Shown here: positions 1 to 10,956 of the stretch, piece by piece
Numbering within the stretch: the stretch's first letter is position 1
Layout: the number at the start of each line of letters is the position of its first letter
DNA from: Prado023 sp036375875
Lineage (GTDB): Bacteria > Actinomycetota > Actinomycetes > S36-B12 > CAIYMF01
Reading direction: 5' to 3'
Length of the DNA: 25,059 bases
Assembly: GCA_036375875.1 (NCBI GenBank)
Contig: DASVBK010000294.1
Span: forward strand, 1 to 25,059
The notes under the pieces: model-generated
What the model saw: the letters and a program-made list of their open reading frames with translations, nothing else
Databases searched by the model: none
Told to the model about the DNA's origin: nothing
Position numbers and translations under genes: made by a program

Positions 1-1
1 G

Positions 2-438
2 GCCGGCAGGCACCACGTGGGCGTGTGCACGAACACGATGTGCGCCCTGCTGGGCGGCGACGCCGTCTGGGAGGCGGTCAGCGAGCGTGCCGGTGCTGGC
101 CACGACGAGGTGAGCGCCGACGGCCTGTTCGACCTCGAGCGGATCGAGTGCCAGGCCGCCTGCACCCACGCCCCGGTGATGACCGTGGACTGGGAGTTCT
201 TCGACCAGACCACCCCGGCGCAGGCCGTCGACGTGCTCGACAGGCTGGCTGCCGGCGAGCAGGTGCGCAGCACGCGTGGCCCGGTGGTCCGCGGGTTCCG
301 GGCAGCTGAGCGCACGATCTCGGGCATCGACGACGACGGCCTGACCGACGAGGGCGGCAACGCCGACGAGCTCATGCTGGCCAACGTGCGCGCCGCGGCC
401 GAGCTCGGCGTCGGGCCGGCGGACGGGGGGCCGGTCGC

Positions 439-442
<4 letters not shown>
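2..442 (+). CDS. nuoE: NADH-quinone oxidoreductase subunit E (NuoE), 5'-truncated by window
   Basis: This is the thioredoxin-like [2Fe-2S] (N1a) subunit of the complex I NADH-input module. The reading frame is open from the first bases of the window (residues AGRHHVGVCTNT), so the true start lies upstream and only the C-terminal part is seen. All four N1a ligands are present: a CX4C pair (VCTNTMC, visible residues 9 and 14) and a CX3C pair (ECQAAC), in the usual NuoE order. The tail after the second pair is longer and more acidic than in enterobacterial NuoE, as is usual in actinobacteria. The stop codon overlaps the nuoF start by 4 bp (ATGA), so the genes are probably translationally coupled. 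An ATG or GTG inside this stretch should not be taken as the start, because conserved sequence precedes them. Confidence 0.95.
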
Positions 443-1739
<1,297 letters not shown>

Positions 1740-1743
<4 letters not shown>

Positions 1744-4325
1744 CCAGCCCGACCCTGCCCACCACGGGGGGCACCGTCACCACCCCGCCGCCCCCGCCGC
1801 CGGCGCCCCCCGGGGCCACCGAGCCGCTGCCGCCGGCCATCCCGGCCGACCACGTCGCCATGCAGATCGACGGCGTCGACCTGGTGGTGCCCAAGGGCAC
1901 GCTCATCATCCGGGCGGCGGAGCGGGCCGGCATCGAGATCCCCCGGTTCTGCGACCACCCGCTGCTCGAGCCGGTCGCCGCGTGCCGGGCCTGCCTCATC
2001 GAGATCGAGGGCCAGCCCAAGCCGCAGCCGGCATGCGCTATACCGGTGGGTGACGGGATGAAGGTGCGCACCGCGCAGACCTCGCCCATGGCCGAGCTCG
2101 CCCAGCGCGGCGTCCTGGAGTTCCTGCTCATCAACCACCCGCTGGACTGCCCGGTCTGCGACAAGGGCGGCGAGTGCCCACTGCAGAACCAGGCCATGAG
2201 CCACGGCCCGGGTGGCTCGCGGTTCGACCTGCCCAAGCGCACGTTCCCGAAGCCGGTGGCGCTGAGCACCCAGATCCTGCTCGACCGTGAGCGGTGCGTG
2301 TCGTGTGCGCGGTGCACCCGCTTCGCCGACCAGGTGGCCGGTGACCCGTTCATCACGCTGCAGCAGCGTGGGGGCCGCCAGATCGTCGGCATCAGCGACG
2401 ACACGCCGTTCAACTCCTACTTCTCCGGCAACACCGTCCAGATCTGCCCCGTGGGCGCGCTGACCAGCGCCGCCTACCGGTTCCGCTCGCGGCCGTTCGA
2501 CCTGGTCTCGGTGCCCACCACCTGCGAGCACTGCGCGAGCGGCTGCGCGCTGCGCACCGACGTCCGGCGCTCCACGGTGATGCGCCGGCTGGCCTGGGAC
2601 GACCCGGACGTCAACGCGGAGTGGAACTGCGACAAGGGCCGCTTCGCCTTCCCCTACCTGCAGCGCGACCGGCTGGGTGCCCCGCTGGTGCGCGAGGCCG
2701 GAGCACTGGTCGAGGCCTCGTGGCCGGCGGCCACCCGCCGCGCCGCCGCGGCCCTGGCCGAGGCCGGGGCGCGCACGGTGGTGCTCACCGGTGGCCGGCT
2801 CACCCTCGAGGACGCCTACGCCTACGGCAAGTTCGCCCGCGCCGTGCTGGGCAGCGACTCGATCGACTTCCGCCACCGCGCGACGAGCGCGGAGGAGGCC
2901 GACCTGCTGCGTGGCGTGGTCGCCGGTGCCGGCCTCGGCGTGACGTACGCGGACCTCGACGCGGCGCCGAGCGTGCTGCTCGTGGGCTTCGAGCCCGAGG
3001 AGGAGTCGCCGATCATCTTCCTGCGGCTGCGCGCGGCCGTGGGGCGGGGCCGGACCAGGGTGTTCAGCGTGGCGCCGTTCGCCTCGCCGGGTGCCGCCAA
3101 GCTGCGCGCCCGCGTCCTGGCCGCAGCACCGGGGCAGGAGCCGGGAGTGCTCGCCGCGCTGCGCGACCCCGCGCGCGATGCCGATGCCGCCCTGCCCGAC
3201 CTGTCGGCTGCCGGGTCGGTGATCCTGCTCGGCGAGCGCGCCGCACAGGTGCCCGGCCTCATCACCCAGGCCACCGAGCTGGCTCGCACCACCGGCGCGC
3301 GCCTGGCCTGGGTGCCGCGCCGCGCCGGCGAGCGTGGGGCCCTGGAGGCCGGCGCGCTGCCCGGGCTGCTGCCCTGGGGCCGTCCGCTGGCCGATCCCGC
3401 CGCCCGGGAGCAGGTCGCCACGGCGTGGGGGGTCCCGGCCGACGCACTGCCCACCGAGCCGGGCCTGGACCTTGCCGGCCTGCTCGCCGCCGTGGCCGCG
3501 GACGAGGCCGATGCCGCCGAGGCGGCTGCTGCGGCCACCGGCACCGGCGCTGCCGCGCACGACCCGGCCGACGAGCCGGCCCGCCGCGTCGAGGCAGTGA
3601 TCCTCGCCGGTGTCGAGGCCGCTGACGCCCCGGACCCCGAGGCGTTCCTCGCCGCGCTGCGTGCCGTGCCGTTCGTGCTGTCGCTGGAGACGCGCGCCAC
3701 CGAGCTCACCGACCTGGCCGACGTCGTGCTGCCCGTGGCCGTGGTCACCGAGAAGTCCGGCACCTTCCTGGACTGGGAGGGCCGCGCCCGGCCGTTCGGC
3801 CAGGTGCTGCGCGAGACGACGTCGATCACCGACGCCCGTGCGTTGGGCCTGGTCGCGCGGGCCATGGGCCGGTCGCTGGGCTCCATCGAGGTCCCCGACC
3901 TGCGCGCCGAGCTCGCCCGGCTGGGCCGCTGGCAGGGCGCCCGGCCCCCGGGCGAGCCCGTGGCGCTGGCACCTGCCCCCGAGCTGGGTCCCGGCCGGGC
4001 GATCCTCGCCACCTGGCGGCACCTGCTCGACGAGGGCGTGCTGCAGCAGGGCGAGCAGGCGCTGGCCGGCACTGCCCGCCCCGCGGTCGCCCGCACGTCA
4101 GCGACCACGGCCGCCGCGCTCGGCCTGGTCGACGGCAGCCCCGTCACGGTGCGCAGCGAGGCGGGTGCCATCACGGTGCCGCTGGTCGTGACGGCCATGG
4201 TCGACGGCGTGGTGTGGCTGCCCGGGAACTCGGCGGGCAGCACCGTGCACGCGACCCTGCGGGTCGGCACAGGGGCCGTGGTCGGTGTCGCACCGGCCGC
4301 GGACGAGGCAGGAGGTGCCCGGTGA
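1740..4325 (+). CDS. nuoG: NADH-quinone oxidoreductase subunit G (NuoG)
   Basis: NuoG is the large iron-sulfur subunit that wires NuoE/F to NuoI. The protein is 861 aa. It opens with a Pro/Thr-rich leader (about residues 1-36, six consecutive prolines at 16-21) before the ferredoxin-like domain. Visible ligand sets are: [2Fe-2S] N1b C71, C82, C85, C99; N5 H133, C137, C140, C146 (the His-ligated cluster); N4 C186, C189, C192, C236; and an extra CX2CX3C...C set, C262, C265, C269, C297, matching the optional N7 cluster. The remaining roughly 560 residues are an Ala-rich, divergent molybdopterin-oxidoreductase-like domain; in this family that domain does not bind molybdenum. The ATG start overlaps the nuoF stop. 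The stop overlaps the GTG of nuoH. Confidence 0.97.
4310..4315 (+). promoter_or_regulatory. Strong ribosome binding site for nuoH
   Basis: AGGAGG lies inside the nuoG 3' end with 6 bases between it and the GTG at 4322. It settles the nuoH start: the frame is open further upstream into nuoG, but only the GTG at 4322 combines this site with the usual GTGA stop/start overlap. Confidence 0.75.
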
Positions 4326-5674
4326 TCGCGACGAGCGCGCTGGCGGCGCCGGTGGTCATGGCCACCGACTTCGCCCCCTTCGGCCAGGACCCGTGGTGGC
4401 TGGTCATCCTCAAGGTGCTCGGCCTGTTCGTCGGCGTCGTGCTGCTGGTCCTGCTGACGATCTGGGGCGAGCGCCGCGTGGTCGCGCGCATGCAGTCGCG
4501 CCTGGGCCCGAACCGCGTGGGCCCGTTCGGCGTGCTGCAGGGGCTCATGGACGGCGTGAAACTCGCCCTCAAGGAGGACATCATCCCAACCGCGGCCGAC
4601 AAGGCCGTGTTCTTCATCGCGCCGGTCATCTCGGTGGTGCCGGCGTTCCTGGCCCTTGCGGTCGTCCCGTTCGGTCCCGAGGTCTCGATCTTCGGCGTGC
4701 GCACCCCGCTGCAGCTCACCGACTTCCCGGTCTCGGTGCTCTACGTGCTGGCCATCGCCTCGATCGGCATCTACGGCATCGTCTTCGCTGGCTGGTCCTC
4801 GGGCTCGACCTACCCGCTGCTCGGCTCGCTGCGCTCGACCGCGCAGATGATCAGCTACGAGATCGCGATGGGCCTGGCCTTCGTCGCGGTGTTCCTCTAC
4901 GCCGGCTCGATGTCCACCTCGCAGATCGTCGCGGCCCAGCAGCCGGTGTGGTTCGCGGTGATCCTGCTGCCGAGCTTCCTCATCTACGCCACGGCGATGG
5001 TCGGCGAGACCAACCGCGCCCCCTTCGACCTGCCCGAGGCCGAGGGCGAGCTCGTGGCGGGCTTCCACACCGAGTACTCATCGCTGAAGTTCGCGCTGTT
5101 CTTCCTGGCCGAGTACATCAACATGGTGACCGTCTCGGCGCTGGCCACCACGCTGTTCCTGGGCGGCTGGCAGGCGCCGTGGCCGATCTCGGCGATCAAC
5201 GACGGCCAGTTCAACCAGAGCTGGTGGGGCCTGCTGTGGTTCATGATGAAGCTCTGCACGTTCCTGTTCGTCTTCATCTGGCTGCGCGGCACGCTGCCGC
5301 GGTTCCGCTACGACCAGTTCATGAAGTTCGGCTGGAAGGTGCTCATCCCGGCGTCCCTGGCCTGGATCGTGCTCGTGGCGACGTTCCGCGCGCTGCGCAA
5401 CGAGGGCTCGGCCGATGCCACCACCCTCACCGTCATCGCGGTCGGCGCGGTCATCGTGATCTTCATCGCCTCGTGGTTCATCGAGGTGGCCCGCAACCGG
5501 CGGGTCGCCCGCGAGGAGGCGCTCGCCGCGGCCGAGGAGGCCGCGTGGCGCAGCGACCAGCAGACCCATCCCGTGCCGCCGATGCCCGGCGAGCCGTTCG
5601 AGTTCACGCCGCGGGCGCGCCGTACGGTGCCCAGCGCGGTCGCCGGCGACGACGAGGAGGGCCCCGGTGCCTGA
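4322..5674 (+). CDS. nuoH: NADH-quinone oxidoreductase subunit H (NuoH)
   Basis: NuoH is the membrane subunit that, with NuoB and NuoD, forms the quinone pocket and couples it to proton pumping. The 450-aa protein has the expected hydrophobic helices. It carries the family signatures ERRVVARMQSRLGPNRVGP after helix 1 and ETNRAPFDLPEAEGELVAGF, whose acidic loop is central to coupling. It is about 125 residues longer than E. coli NuoH. The extra length is an acidic, Ala- and Pro-containing cytoplasmic tail starting near ARNRRVAREEALAAAEEA, typical of actinobacterial NuoH. The GTG start is supported by AGGAGG 6 bases upstream and by overlap with the nuoG stop. The 3' end overlaps nuoI by 8 bp. 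Confidence 0.97.
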   Translation: MIATSALAAPVVMATDFAPFGQDPWWLVILKVLGLFVGVVLLVLLTIWGERRVVARMQSRLGPNRVGPFGVLQGLMDGVKLALKEDIIPTAADKAVFFIAPVISVVPAFLALAVVPFGPEVSIFGVRTPLQLTDFPVSVLYVLAIASIGIYGIVFAGWSSGSTYPLLGSLRSTAQMISYEIAMGLAFVAVFLYAGSMSTSQIVAAQQPVWFAVILLPSFLIYATAMVGETNRAPFDLPEAEGELVAGFHTEYSSLKFALFFLAEYINMVTVSALATTLFLGGWQAPWPISAINDGQFNQSWWGLLWFMMKLCTFLFVFIWLRGTLPRFRYDQFMKFGWKVLIPASLAWIVLVATFRALRNEGSADATTLTVIAVGAVIVIFIASWFIEVARNRRVAREEALAAAEEAAWRSDQQTHPVPPMPGEPFEFTPRARRTVPSAVAGDDEEGPGA

Positions 5675-6296
5675 CCTGCCCCAGCCCATCAAGGGGTTCG
5701 GCACGACCTTCATCACCCAGTTCCGCAAGGTCGTCACCGAGCAGTACCCCGAGGAGAAGGACGAGTACCCGCCCAAGCCGCGCTTCCACGGCCGCCACCA
5801 GCTCAACCGGCATCCGGACGGCCTCGAGAAGTGCGTTGGCTGCGAGCTGTGCGCCTGGGCCTGCCCTGCCGACGCCATCTACGTCGAGGGCGCCCCGAAC
5901 ACCGAGGAGGAGCGGTTCTCCCCCGGTGAGCGCTACGGCCGCGTCTACCAGATCAACTACCTGCGCTGCATCCTGTGCGGGCTGTGCATCGAGGCCTGCC
6001 CGACGCGCGCGCTGACGATGACCAATGAGTACGAGCTGGCCGACAGCACGCGCGAGCAGCTCATCTACGAGAAGACCGATCTGCTCGCCCCGCTGCTCGG
6101 CGGCATGGTCGCCCCGCCGCACGGGATGGTCGAGGGCACCGACGAGGGCGACTACTACCGTGGTGCGGTCACCGGGGCCACCGACGCCCAGCGGGCCGAG
6201 GTCGCGGCCCGTGAGGCGCTGGCGACGCAGGCCGAGCAGCCAGCTGGCGATGCGCCGGGCGCTGCACCGGCGGCGGAGGGGACGGAGGGGTCGTGA
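5667..6296 (+). CDS. nuoI: NADH-quinone oxidoreductase subunit I (NuoI, 2x[4Fe-4S])
   Basis: NuoI carries clusters N6a and N6b and joins NuoG to NuoB/N2. Two ferredoxin motifs are clear: C56, C59, C62, C66 and C101, C104, C107, C111, each CX2CX2CX3CP. The 209-aa length includes an Ala/Glu-rich tail after about residue 165 that shorter bacterial NuoI proteins lack. The GTG start at 5667 lies 8 bp inside the end of nuoH and follows GAGGAGG (5654-5660) at 6 bases. The stop overlaps nuoJ (GTGA). It is clearly distinct from the second, partial NuoI-like protein at the right edge of the window. Confidence 0.97.
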   Translation: MPDLPQPIKGFGTTFITQFRKVVTEQYPEEKDEYPPKPRFHGRHQLNRHPDGLEKCVGCELCAWACPADAIYVEGAPNTEEERFSPGERYGRVYQINYLRCILCGLCIEACPTRALTMTNEYELADSTREQLIYEKTDLLAPLLGGMVAPPHGMVEGTDEGDYYRGAVTGATDAQRAEVAAREALATQAEQPAGDAPGAAPAAEGTEGS

Positions 6297-7150
6297 ACGC
6301 CCTGGCACACATGGGGGCGCTCGCCGCGACCGGCCCGATCGGGGTCGAGCCCAACAGCGGCGAGCAGATCACCTTCTGGATCTGCGCCACGCTGGCGGTG
6401 ATCGGCGCGCTGGGCACCGTGCTCTCGCGCAAGGCGGTGCACAGCGCCCTGTTCATCGCGATGACGATGATCAACCTGGCGGTGCTCTACATCGCCCAGG
6501 ACGCGCTGTTCCTCGGCATGGTCCAGGTGATCGTCTACACCGGCGCGGTGATGATGCTCTTCGTCTTCGTGCTCATGGTGGTCGGCGTCGACGCCTCGGA
6601 CTCGCTGGTCGAGACCATCAAGGGCCAGCGGCTGCTCGCGGGGCTGGCGTTCGTCGGCTTCCTCGGCCTGCTGCTGACCGGCATCGTCGACGCCCTCGAC
6701 GGGATGCCGCTCAACGGGCTGCAGGCGGCCAACGAGCTGCACGGCGGCAACGTGCAGGGCATCGGCGTCCTCATCTTCACGCGGTACCTGTTGGCCTTCG
6801 AGGTCACCTCAGCCCTGCTCATCACGGCCGCGGTCGGCGCCATGGTGCTCACCCACCGTGAGCGCATCGAGCCGCGCAAGACCCAGGCGCAGCTGTCGGT
6901 GGAGCGCTTCGCGCCGGGCAGCCACCCGGTGAACAAGCCCAGCCCCGGGGTGTACGCGCGCAACAACGCGGTCTCGATGCCGGCGATGCTGCCCGACGGC
7001 TCGGTGGCCGAGGACTCGGTGCCCACGCCGCTGCGGGTGCGCGGTGACGCCCGGGACGCGGACCTGCTCGCCCTGGAGGAGGCCGACCACCTGGCCCACC
7101 ACGAGGCGATGACGGTGGACGAGGCCGACGGGACGGGGGCGTCGCGATGA
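6293..7150 (+). CDS. nuoJ: NADH-quinone oxidoreductase subunit J (NuoJ)
   Basis: NuoJ is a small membrane-arm subunit between the quinone site and the antiporter-like subunits. The five-helix core shows the family pattern: a helix ending in LSRKAVHSALFIAM, then NLAVLYIAQDALFLGMVQVI and the glycine-rich VYTGAVMMLFVFVLM helix, which holds the pi-bulge segment in structurally characterised enzymes. At 285 aa it is about 100 residues longer than the E. coli protein. The excess is a hydrophilic C-terminal tail from about residue 195, rich in Asp, Ala and His. The GTG start overlaps the nuoI stop and is preceded by GGAGGGG. The stop overlaps nuoK (ATGA). Confidence 0.96.
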   Translation: MNALAHMGALAATGPIGVEPNSGEQITFWICATLAVIGALGTVLSRKAVHSALFIAMTMINLAVLYIAQDALFLGMVQVIVYTGAVMMLFVFVLMVVGVDASDSLVETIKGQRLLAGLAFVGFLGLLLTGIVDALDGMPLNGLQAANELHGGNVQGIGVLIFTRYLLAFEVTSALLITAAVGAMVLTHRERIEPRKTQAQLSVERFAPGSHPVNKPSPGVYARNNAVSMPAMLPDGSVAEDSVPTPLRVRGDARDADLLALEEADHLAHHEAMTVDEADGTGASR

Positions 7151-7446
7151 ACCCCACGAACTACCTGGTCCTCTCGGCGATCCTGTTCTCGATCGGCGCC
7201 GGCGGGGTGCTGGTGCGGCGCAACGCCATCGTCGTGTTCATGTGCATCGAGCTCATGCTCAATGCCTCGAACCTGGCGTTCGTCACCTTCGCCCGCGTCA
7301 ACGGCGCGCTGGACGGCCAGGTCGTCGCCTTCTTCGTGATGGTCGTGGCCGCCGCGGAGGTGGTCGTCGGCCTGGCGATCATCGTGACGATCTTCCGGAC
7401 CCGCAACTCGGCCTCGGTCGACGAGCCCAACCTCCTGAAGCTGTGA
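7147..7446 (+). CDS. nuoK: NADH-quinone oxidoreductase subunit K (NuoK)
   Basis: NuoK is an MrpC-like three-helix subunit in the proton-translocation path. The 99-aa length is standard. The two buried membrane glutamates needed for pumping are present: E35 in CIELMLNASNL and E71 in VVAAAEVVVGLAI. The ATG overlaps the nuoJ stop. The gene ends 10 bp before nuoL, the only true gap between adjacent genes in this operon. Confidence 0.98.
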   Translation: MNPTNYLVLSAILFSIGAGGVLVRRNAIVVFMCIELMLNASNLAFVTFARVNGALDGQVVAFFVMVVAAAEVVVGLAIIVTIFRTRNSASVDEPNLLKL

Positions 7447-7456
7447 GGGGTCAGCC

Positions 7457-9427
7457 GTGATCAACACCGGAGCCGCCCTGCTGGCGCCCTCCCTCGCAGC
7501 CCCGGGCCTGGCCGTCACGGAGGTCACGCCGGGCCCGGTCGTGCCCGCGACCGGCACGTTCACCCTCATCGCCTGGCTCATCGCGATCCCGCTGGCCAGC
7601 GCCGCGATCCTGCTGCTGGCCGGCCGCCGCTCCAACCGGTGGGGGCACCTGCTGGGCACCCTCGCCGCGCTGGCCTCGGCCGTGCTCGCCGTCGTGCTGC
7701 TGGTGGCCCTCATGGGCCAGCCGGAGGAGTCCCGCGTCATCAACCAGCAGCTGTGGAACTGGATCACGGTCGGCAGCTTCAGCGCCAACGTGGCCCTGCA
7801 GCTGGACCCGCTGAGCGTGAGCTTCGCGGTGCTCATCACCGTCGTCGGCTCGCTGATCCACGTGTACTCGATCGGGTACATGGCCCACGACCCGGGGCGG
7901 CGCCGGTTCTTCGCCTACCTGAACCTGTTCATCGCGGCGATGCTGCTGCTGGTGCTGGCCGACAACTACCTGCTGCTCTACGTGGGCTGGGAGGGCGTGG
8001 GCCTCGCCTCCTACCTGCTCATCGGGTTCTGGTTCCACAAGCCCTCAGCCGCGACCGCCGCCAAGAAGGCGTTCGTGGTCAACCGCGTCGGCGACTTCGG
8101 CCTGAGCATCGCCATCATGCTGATGTTCGCCACGTTGGGCACGTTCACGTTCGACCAGGTGGACGCCCGCATCGGCGAGGCGAACTCCACGACGGTCACC
8201 TGGATCGGCCTGGCCCTGCTGCTGGCCGCCTGCGGCAAGTCCGCCCAGTTCCCGCTGCAGTCCTGGCTGCTCGACGCGATGGAGGGCCCCACCCCGGTCT
8301 CCGCACTCATCCACGCGGCGACCATGGTCACCGCGGGCGTCTACCTGATCGTCCGCTCGAACGCGATCTTCGACCTCACCGCGACCGCCCAGCTGGCCGT
8401 GGTGGTCGTCGGCACGATCACGCTGCTCATGGGCGCGATCATCGGTACCGCGAAGGACGACATCAAGAAGGGCCTGGCCGGCTCCACCATGAGCCAGATC
8501 GGCTACATGATCATGGCCGCCGGTCTCGGGCCGGTCGGCTATGTCTTCGCGATCTTCCACCTGCTGACCCACGGCATCTTCAAGGCCAACCTGTTCCTCG
8601 GCGCCGGCTCGGTCATGCACGGCATGGACGACGACGTGAACATGCGCCACTACGGCGCCCTGCGCGCCGCCATGGTGATGACGTGGGTCACGTTCGGGAT
8701 CGGGTACCTGGCGATCATCGGCATCCCGCCGTTCGCCGGCTTCTTCTCCAAGGACGAGATCATCCACGCCGCCTGGGCCGAGCACCCGATCGCCGGTGTC
8801 GCCGCGCTCATCGGCGCCGGTGTCACCGCCTTCTACATGACGCGCATGATGGCCATGACGTTCTTCGGCAAGCAGCGCTGGGAGCCCGACGTGCATCCGC
8901 ACGAGTCGCCCGCGTGGATGACGATCCCGATGATCATCCTGTCGCTGGGGTCGGTCGTTGCCGGCTTCGCCCTGCTCTACTGGGGCGACGTCGAGCACTG
9001 GCTGGAACCCGTCACCGGGTTCGAGGAGGCCGAGGGCGGACCGTCGACCGCGGTGCTCATCGCCATGACGCTCACCGTGGTGATCGTCGGGGCGGTCATC
9101 GCCTGGCGGCAGTACGCCGTGCGCGAGGTGCCGCGGATGGCCCCCACGCAGGTGTCGTGGGCGACCCGAGCCGCCCGGGCCGACCTCTACGGCGACGCGA
9201 TCAACGAGGCGCTGTTCATGCGCCCCGGCCAGTACCTGACCCGCACGCTGGTCTGGACCGACAACAAGATCATCGACGGGGCGGTCAACAGCACCGCCGC
9301 CGGGATCGGGGGGCTCAGTGCCCGGATGCGCCGATGGCAGTCCGGCTACGTGCGCTCCTACGCCCTGTCGATGCTGCTCGGCGTCGTCGTGCTCGGCGGC
9401 GTCCTGGCCGTGGTGAGGTTCGCATGA
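7457..9427 (+). CDS. nuoL: NADH-quinone oxidoreductase subunit L (NuoL, antiporter-like)
   Basis: NuoL is the distal antiporter-like proton channel with the long lateral helix that clamps the membrane arm. It is 656 aa, slightly long because of about 30 extra residues before the first helix. Family landmarks are the TM5 glutamate E179 in VGWEGVGLASYLLIGFWF, lysines 203-204 before AFVVNRVGDFG, the segment PTPVSALIHAATMVTAGVYL, and PPFAGFFSKDEII. The C-terminal part (LYGDAINEALFMRPGQYLTR onward, then a final helix) fits the lateral helix plus TM16. The GTG start follows GAGGGG (7445-7450) at 6 bases. The stop overlaps nuoM (ATGA). Confidence 0.98.
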   Translation: MINTGAALLAPSLAAPGLAVTEVTPGPVVPATGTFTLIAWLIAIPLASAAILLLAGRRSNRWGHLLGTLAALASAVLAVVLLVALMGQPEESRVINQQLWNWITVGSFSANVALQLDPLSVSFAVLITVVGSLIHVYSIGYMAHDPGRRRFFAYLNLFIAAMLLLVLADNYLLLYVGWEGVGLASYLLIGFWFHKPSAATAAKKAFVVNRVGDFGLSIAIMLMFATLGTFTFDQVDARIGEANSTTVTWIGLALLLAACGKSAQFPLQSWLLDAMEGPTPVSALIHAATMVTAGVYLIVRSNAIFDLTATAQLAVVVVGTITLLMGAIIGTAKDDIKKGLAGSTMSQIGYMIMAAGLGPVGYVFAIFHLLTHGIFKANLFLGAGSVMHGMDDDVNMRHYGALRAAMVMTWVTFGIGYLAIIGIPPFAGFFSKDEIIHAAWAEHPIAGVAALIGAGVTAFYMTRMMAMTFFGKQRWEPDVHPHESPAWMTIPMIILSLGSVVAGFALLYWGDVEHWLEPVTGFEEAEGGPSTAVLIAMTLTVVIVGAVIAWRQYAVREVPRMAPTQVSWATRAARADLYGDAINEALFMRPGQYLTRTLVWTDNKIIDGAVNSTAAGIGGLSARMRRWQSGYVRSYALSMLLGVVVLGGVLAVVRFA

Positions 9428-10956
9428 GCATCGAGCAGTACCTGCCCATCCTCGCCCTGGTGGCGCTGCCGCTGCTGGGTGCGCTGCTGCTGGCCCTGCT
9501 GCCCAAGGGGCGCACGGAGCTGGCGAAGCGGGCGGCGTTCGTGGTCTCGCTGCTCGTGCTGGCGGTTGCGGTCGTCGTCGGCCTGGCCTTCGAGCCAGGG
9601 GCGGCGGAGCGCTTCCAGCTGACGTTCACGTGGGACTGGATCCCCGCGTGGGGCGTCTCGTTCGCGCTCGGGGTCGACGGCATCTCGCTCATGCTCATCC
9701 TCATGACCGCGGTGCTCGTGCCGGTCTGCATCCTGGCCGGCTGGCTGGACGCCGACGGCACGGCTGGCAGCGCCCGGGGCTACTTCGCGTGGATCCTGGC
9801 CCTCGAGGGCCTCGTGCTCGGCGTGTTCGCCGCGACCGACGTGTTCCTGTTCTACGTGCTGTTCGAGGCCATGCTCGTGCCGATGTACTTCCTCATCGGC
9901 CGGTACGGCGGGGCGCAGCGGCAGTACGCCGCGATCAAGTTCTTCCTCTACTCGCTGGCCGGCGGCCTGCTCATGCTTGCCGCGCTCGTCGGGCTGTGGG
10001 TGGCCTCTGCCGACCAGCTCGGCGCGGGCACCTTCGACTACCAGGCCCTGGTCGGCCTGGACCTCGGCCCGGAGCTGCAGAAGTGGCTGTTCCTCGGCTT
10101 CTTCATCGCGTTCGCGATCAAGGCACCGCTGTGGCCGCTGCACACCTGGCTGCCCGACGCCGCTGCGGAGGCGCCGCCCTCCTCGTCGGTGCTGCTCGTC
10201 GGCGTCCTGGACAAGGTGGGCACGTTCGGGATGCTGCGGCTGTGCCTGCCGCTGTTCCCCGATGCCTCCCGGTACTTCACCCCGATGGTGATCGTGCTGT
10301 CGGTGATCGGGATCGTCTACGGGGCGCTGGTGGCCATCGGCCAGACCGACCTCAAGCGCCTCATCGCCTACACGTCGGTGAGCCACTTCGGGTTCATCGC
10401 GCTGGGCATCTTCGCGATGACCTCACAGGGCCAGAGCGGCGCCACGCTCTACATGGTGAACCACGGCTTCTCGATCGCCGCGCTGTTCCTGCTCGTCGGC
10501 TTCATGGCCACCCGCCGGGGCTCGCGGATGGTGGCCGACTTCGGCGGCGTGCAGAAGGTGGCGCCGATCCTGGCCGGGCTGTTCCTCGTGGCCGGCCTGT
10601 CGTCGCTGGCACTGCCGGGCCTGAGCTCGTTCGTCTCGGAGTTCCTCGTGCTGGCCGGCACGTTCACCCGCTACCCGGTGGCCGCCGTCATCGCCACCCT
10701 CGGCATCGTGCTCGCCGCGCTCTACATCCTGTTGATGTACCAGCGCACGATGACGGGCCCGGTGCGCGACGAGGTGGCCGGGATGCGCGACCTGCGGGGT
10801 CGTGAGGTGCTGGCGATCGCGCCGGTGATCGCAATCATCCTCGCCCTCGGGTTCTTCCCCCAGGTGGCCCTTGACGTGATCAACCCGTCCGTGGACCAGA
10901 CGATGACGGCGGTCGGCAGCACCGATCCGGTGCCGGCCATCGCCGAGGGGAAGTGA
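9424..10956 (+). CDS. nuoM: NADH-quinone oxidoreductase subunit M (NuoM, antiporter-like)
   Basis: NuoM is the middle antiporter-like proton channel of the complex I membrane arm. The 510-aa length matches the family. Key residues are the TM5 glutamate E148 in YVLFEAMLVPMYFLIG and the TM7 lysine K233 in IKAPLWPLHTWLPDAAAEAP, both near the E. coli positions (144 and 234). VLLVGVLDKVGTFGMLR and RLIAYTSVSHFGFIALG are further signatures. The ATG at 9424 overlaps the nuoL stop. The frame is open far upstream, but that part is a shadow of nuoL. The stop overlaps the GTG of nuoN. Confidence 0.98.
   Translation: MSIEQYLPILALVALPLLGALLLALLPKGRTELAKRAAFVVSLLVLAVAVVVGLAFEPGAAERFQLTFTWDWIPAWGVSFALGVDGISLMLILMTAVLVPVCILAGWLDADGTAGSARGYFAWILALEGLVLGVFAATDVFLFYVLFEAMLVPMYFLIGRYGGAQRQYAAIKFFLYSLAGGLLMLAALVGLWVASADQLGAGTFDYQALVGLDLGPELQKWLFLGFFIAFAIKAPLWPLHTWLPDAAAEAPPSSSVLLVGVLDKVGTFGMLRLCLPLFPDASRYFTPMVIVLSVIGIVYGALVAIGQTDLKRLIAYTSVSHFGFIALGIFAMTSQGQSGATLYMVNHGFSIAALFLLVGFMATRRGSRMVADFGGVQKVAPILAGLFLVAGLSSLALPGLSSFVSEFLVLAGTFTRYPVAAVIATLGIVLAALYILLMYQRTMTGPVRDEVAGMRDLRGREVLAIAPVIAIILALGFFPQVALDVINPSVDQTMTAVGSTDPVPAIAEGK

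Noticed and set aside
4214..4321. Earlier ATG for nuoH
   Set aside because: This would add 36 Arg/Gly-rich residues inside nuoG; GTG 4322 has AGGAGG and the usual overlap.
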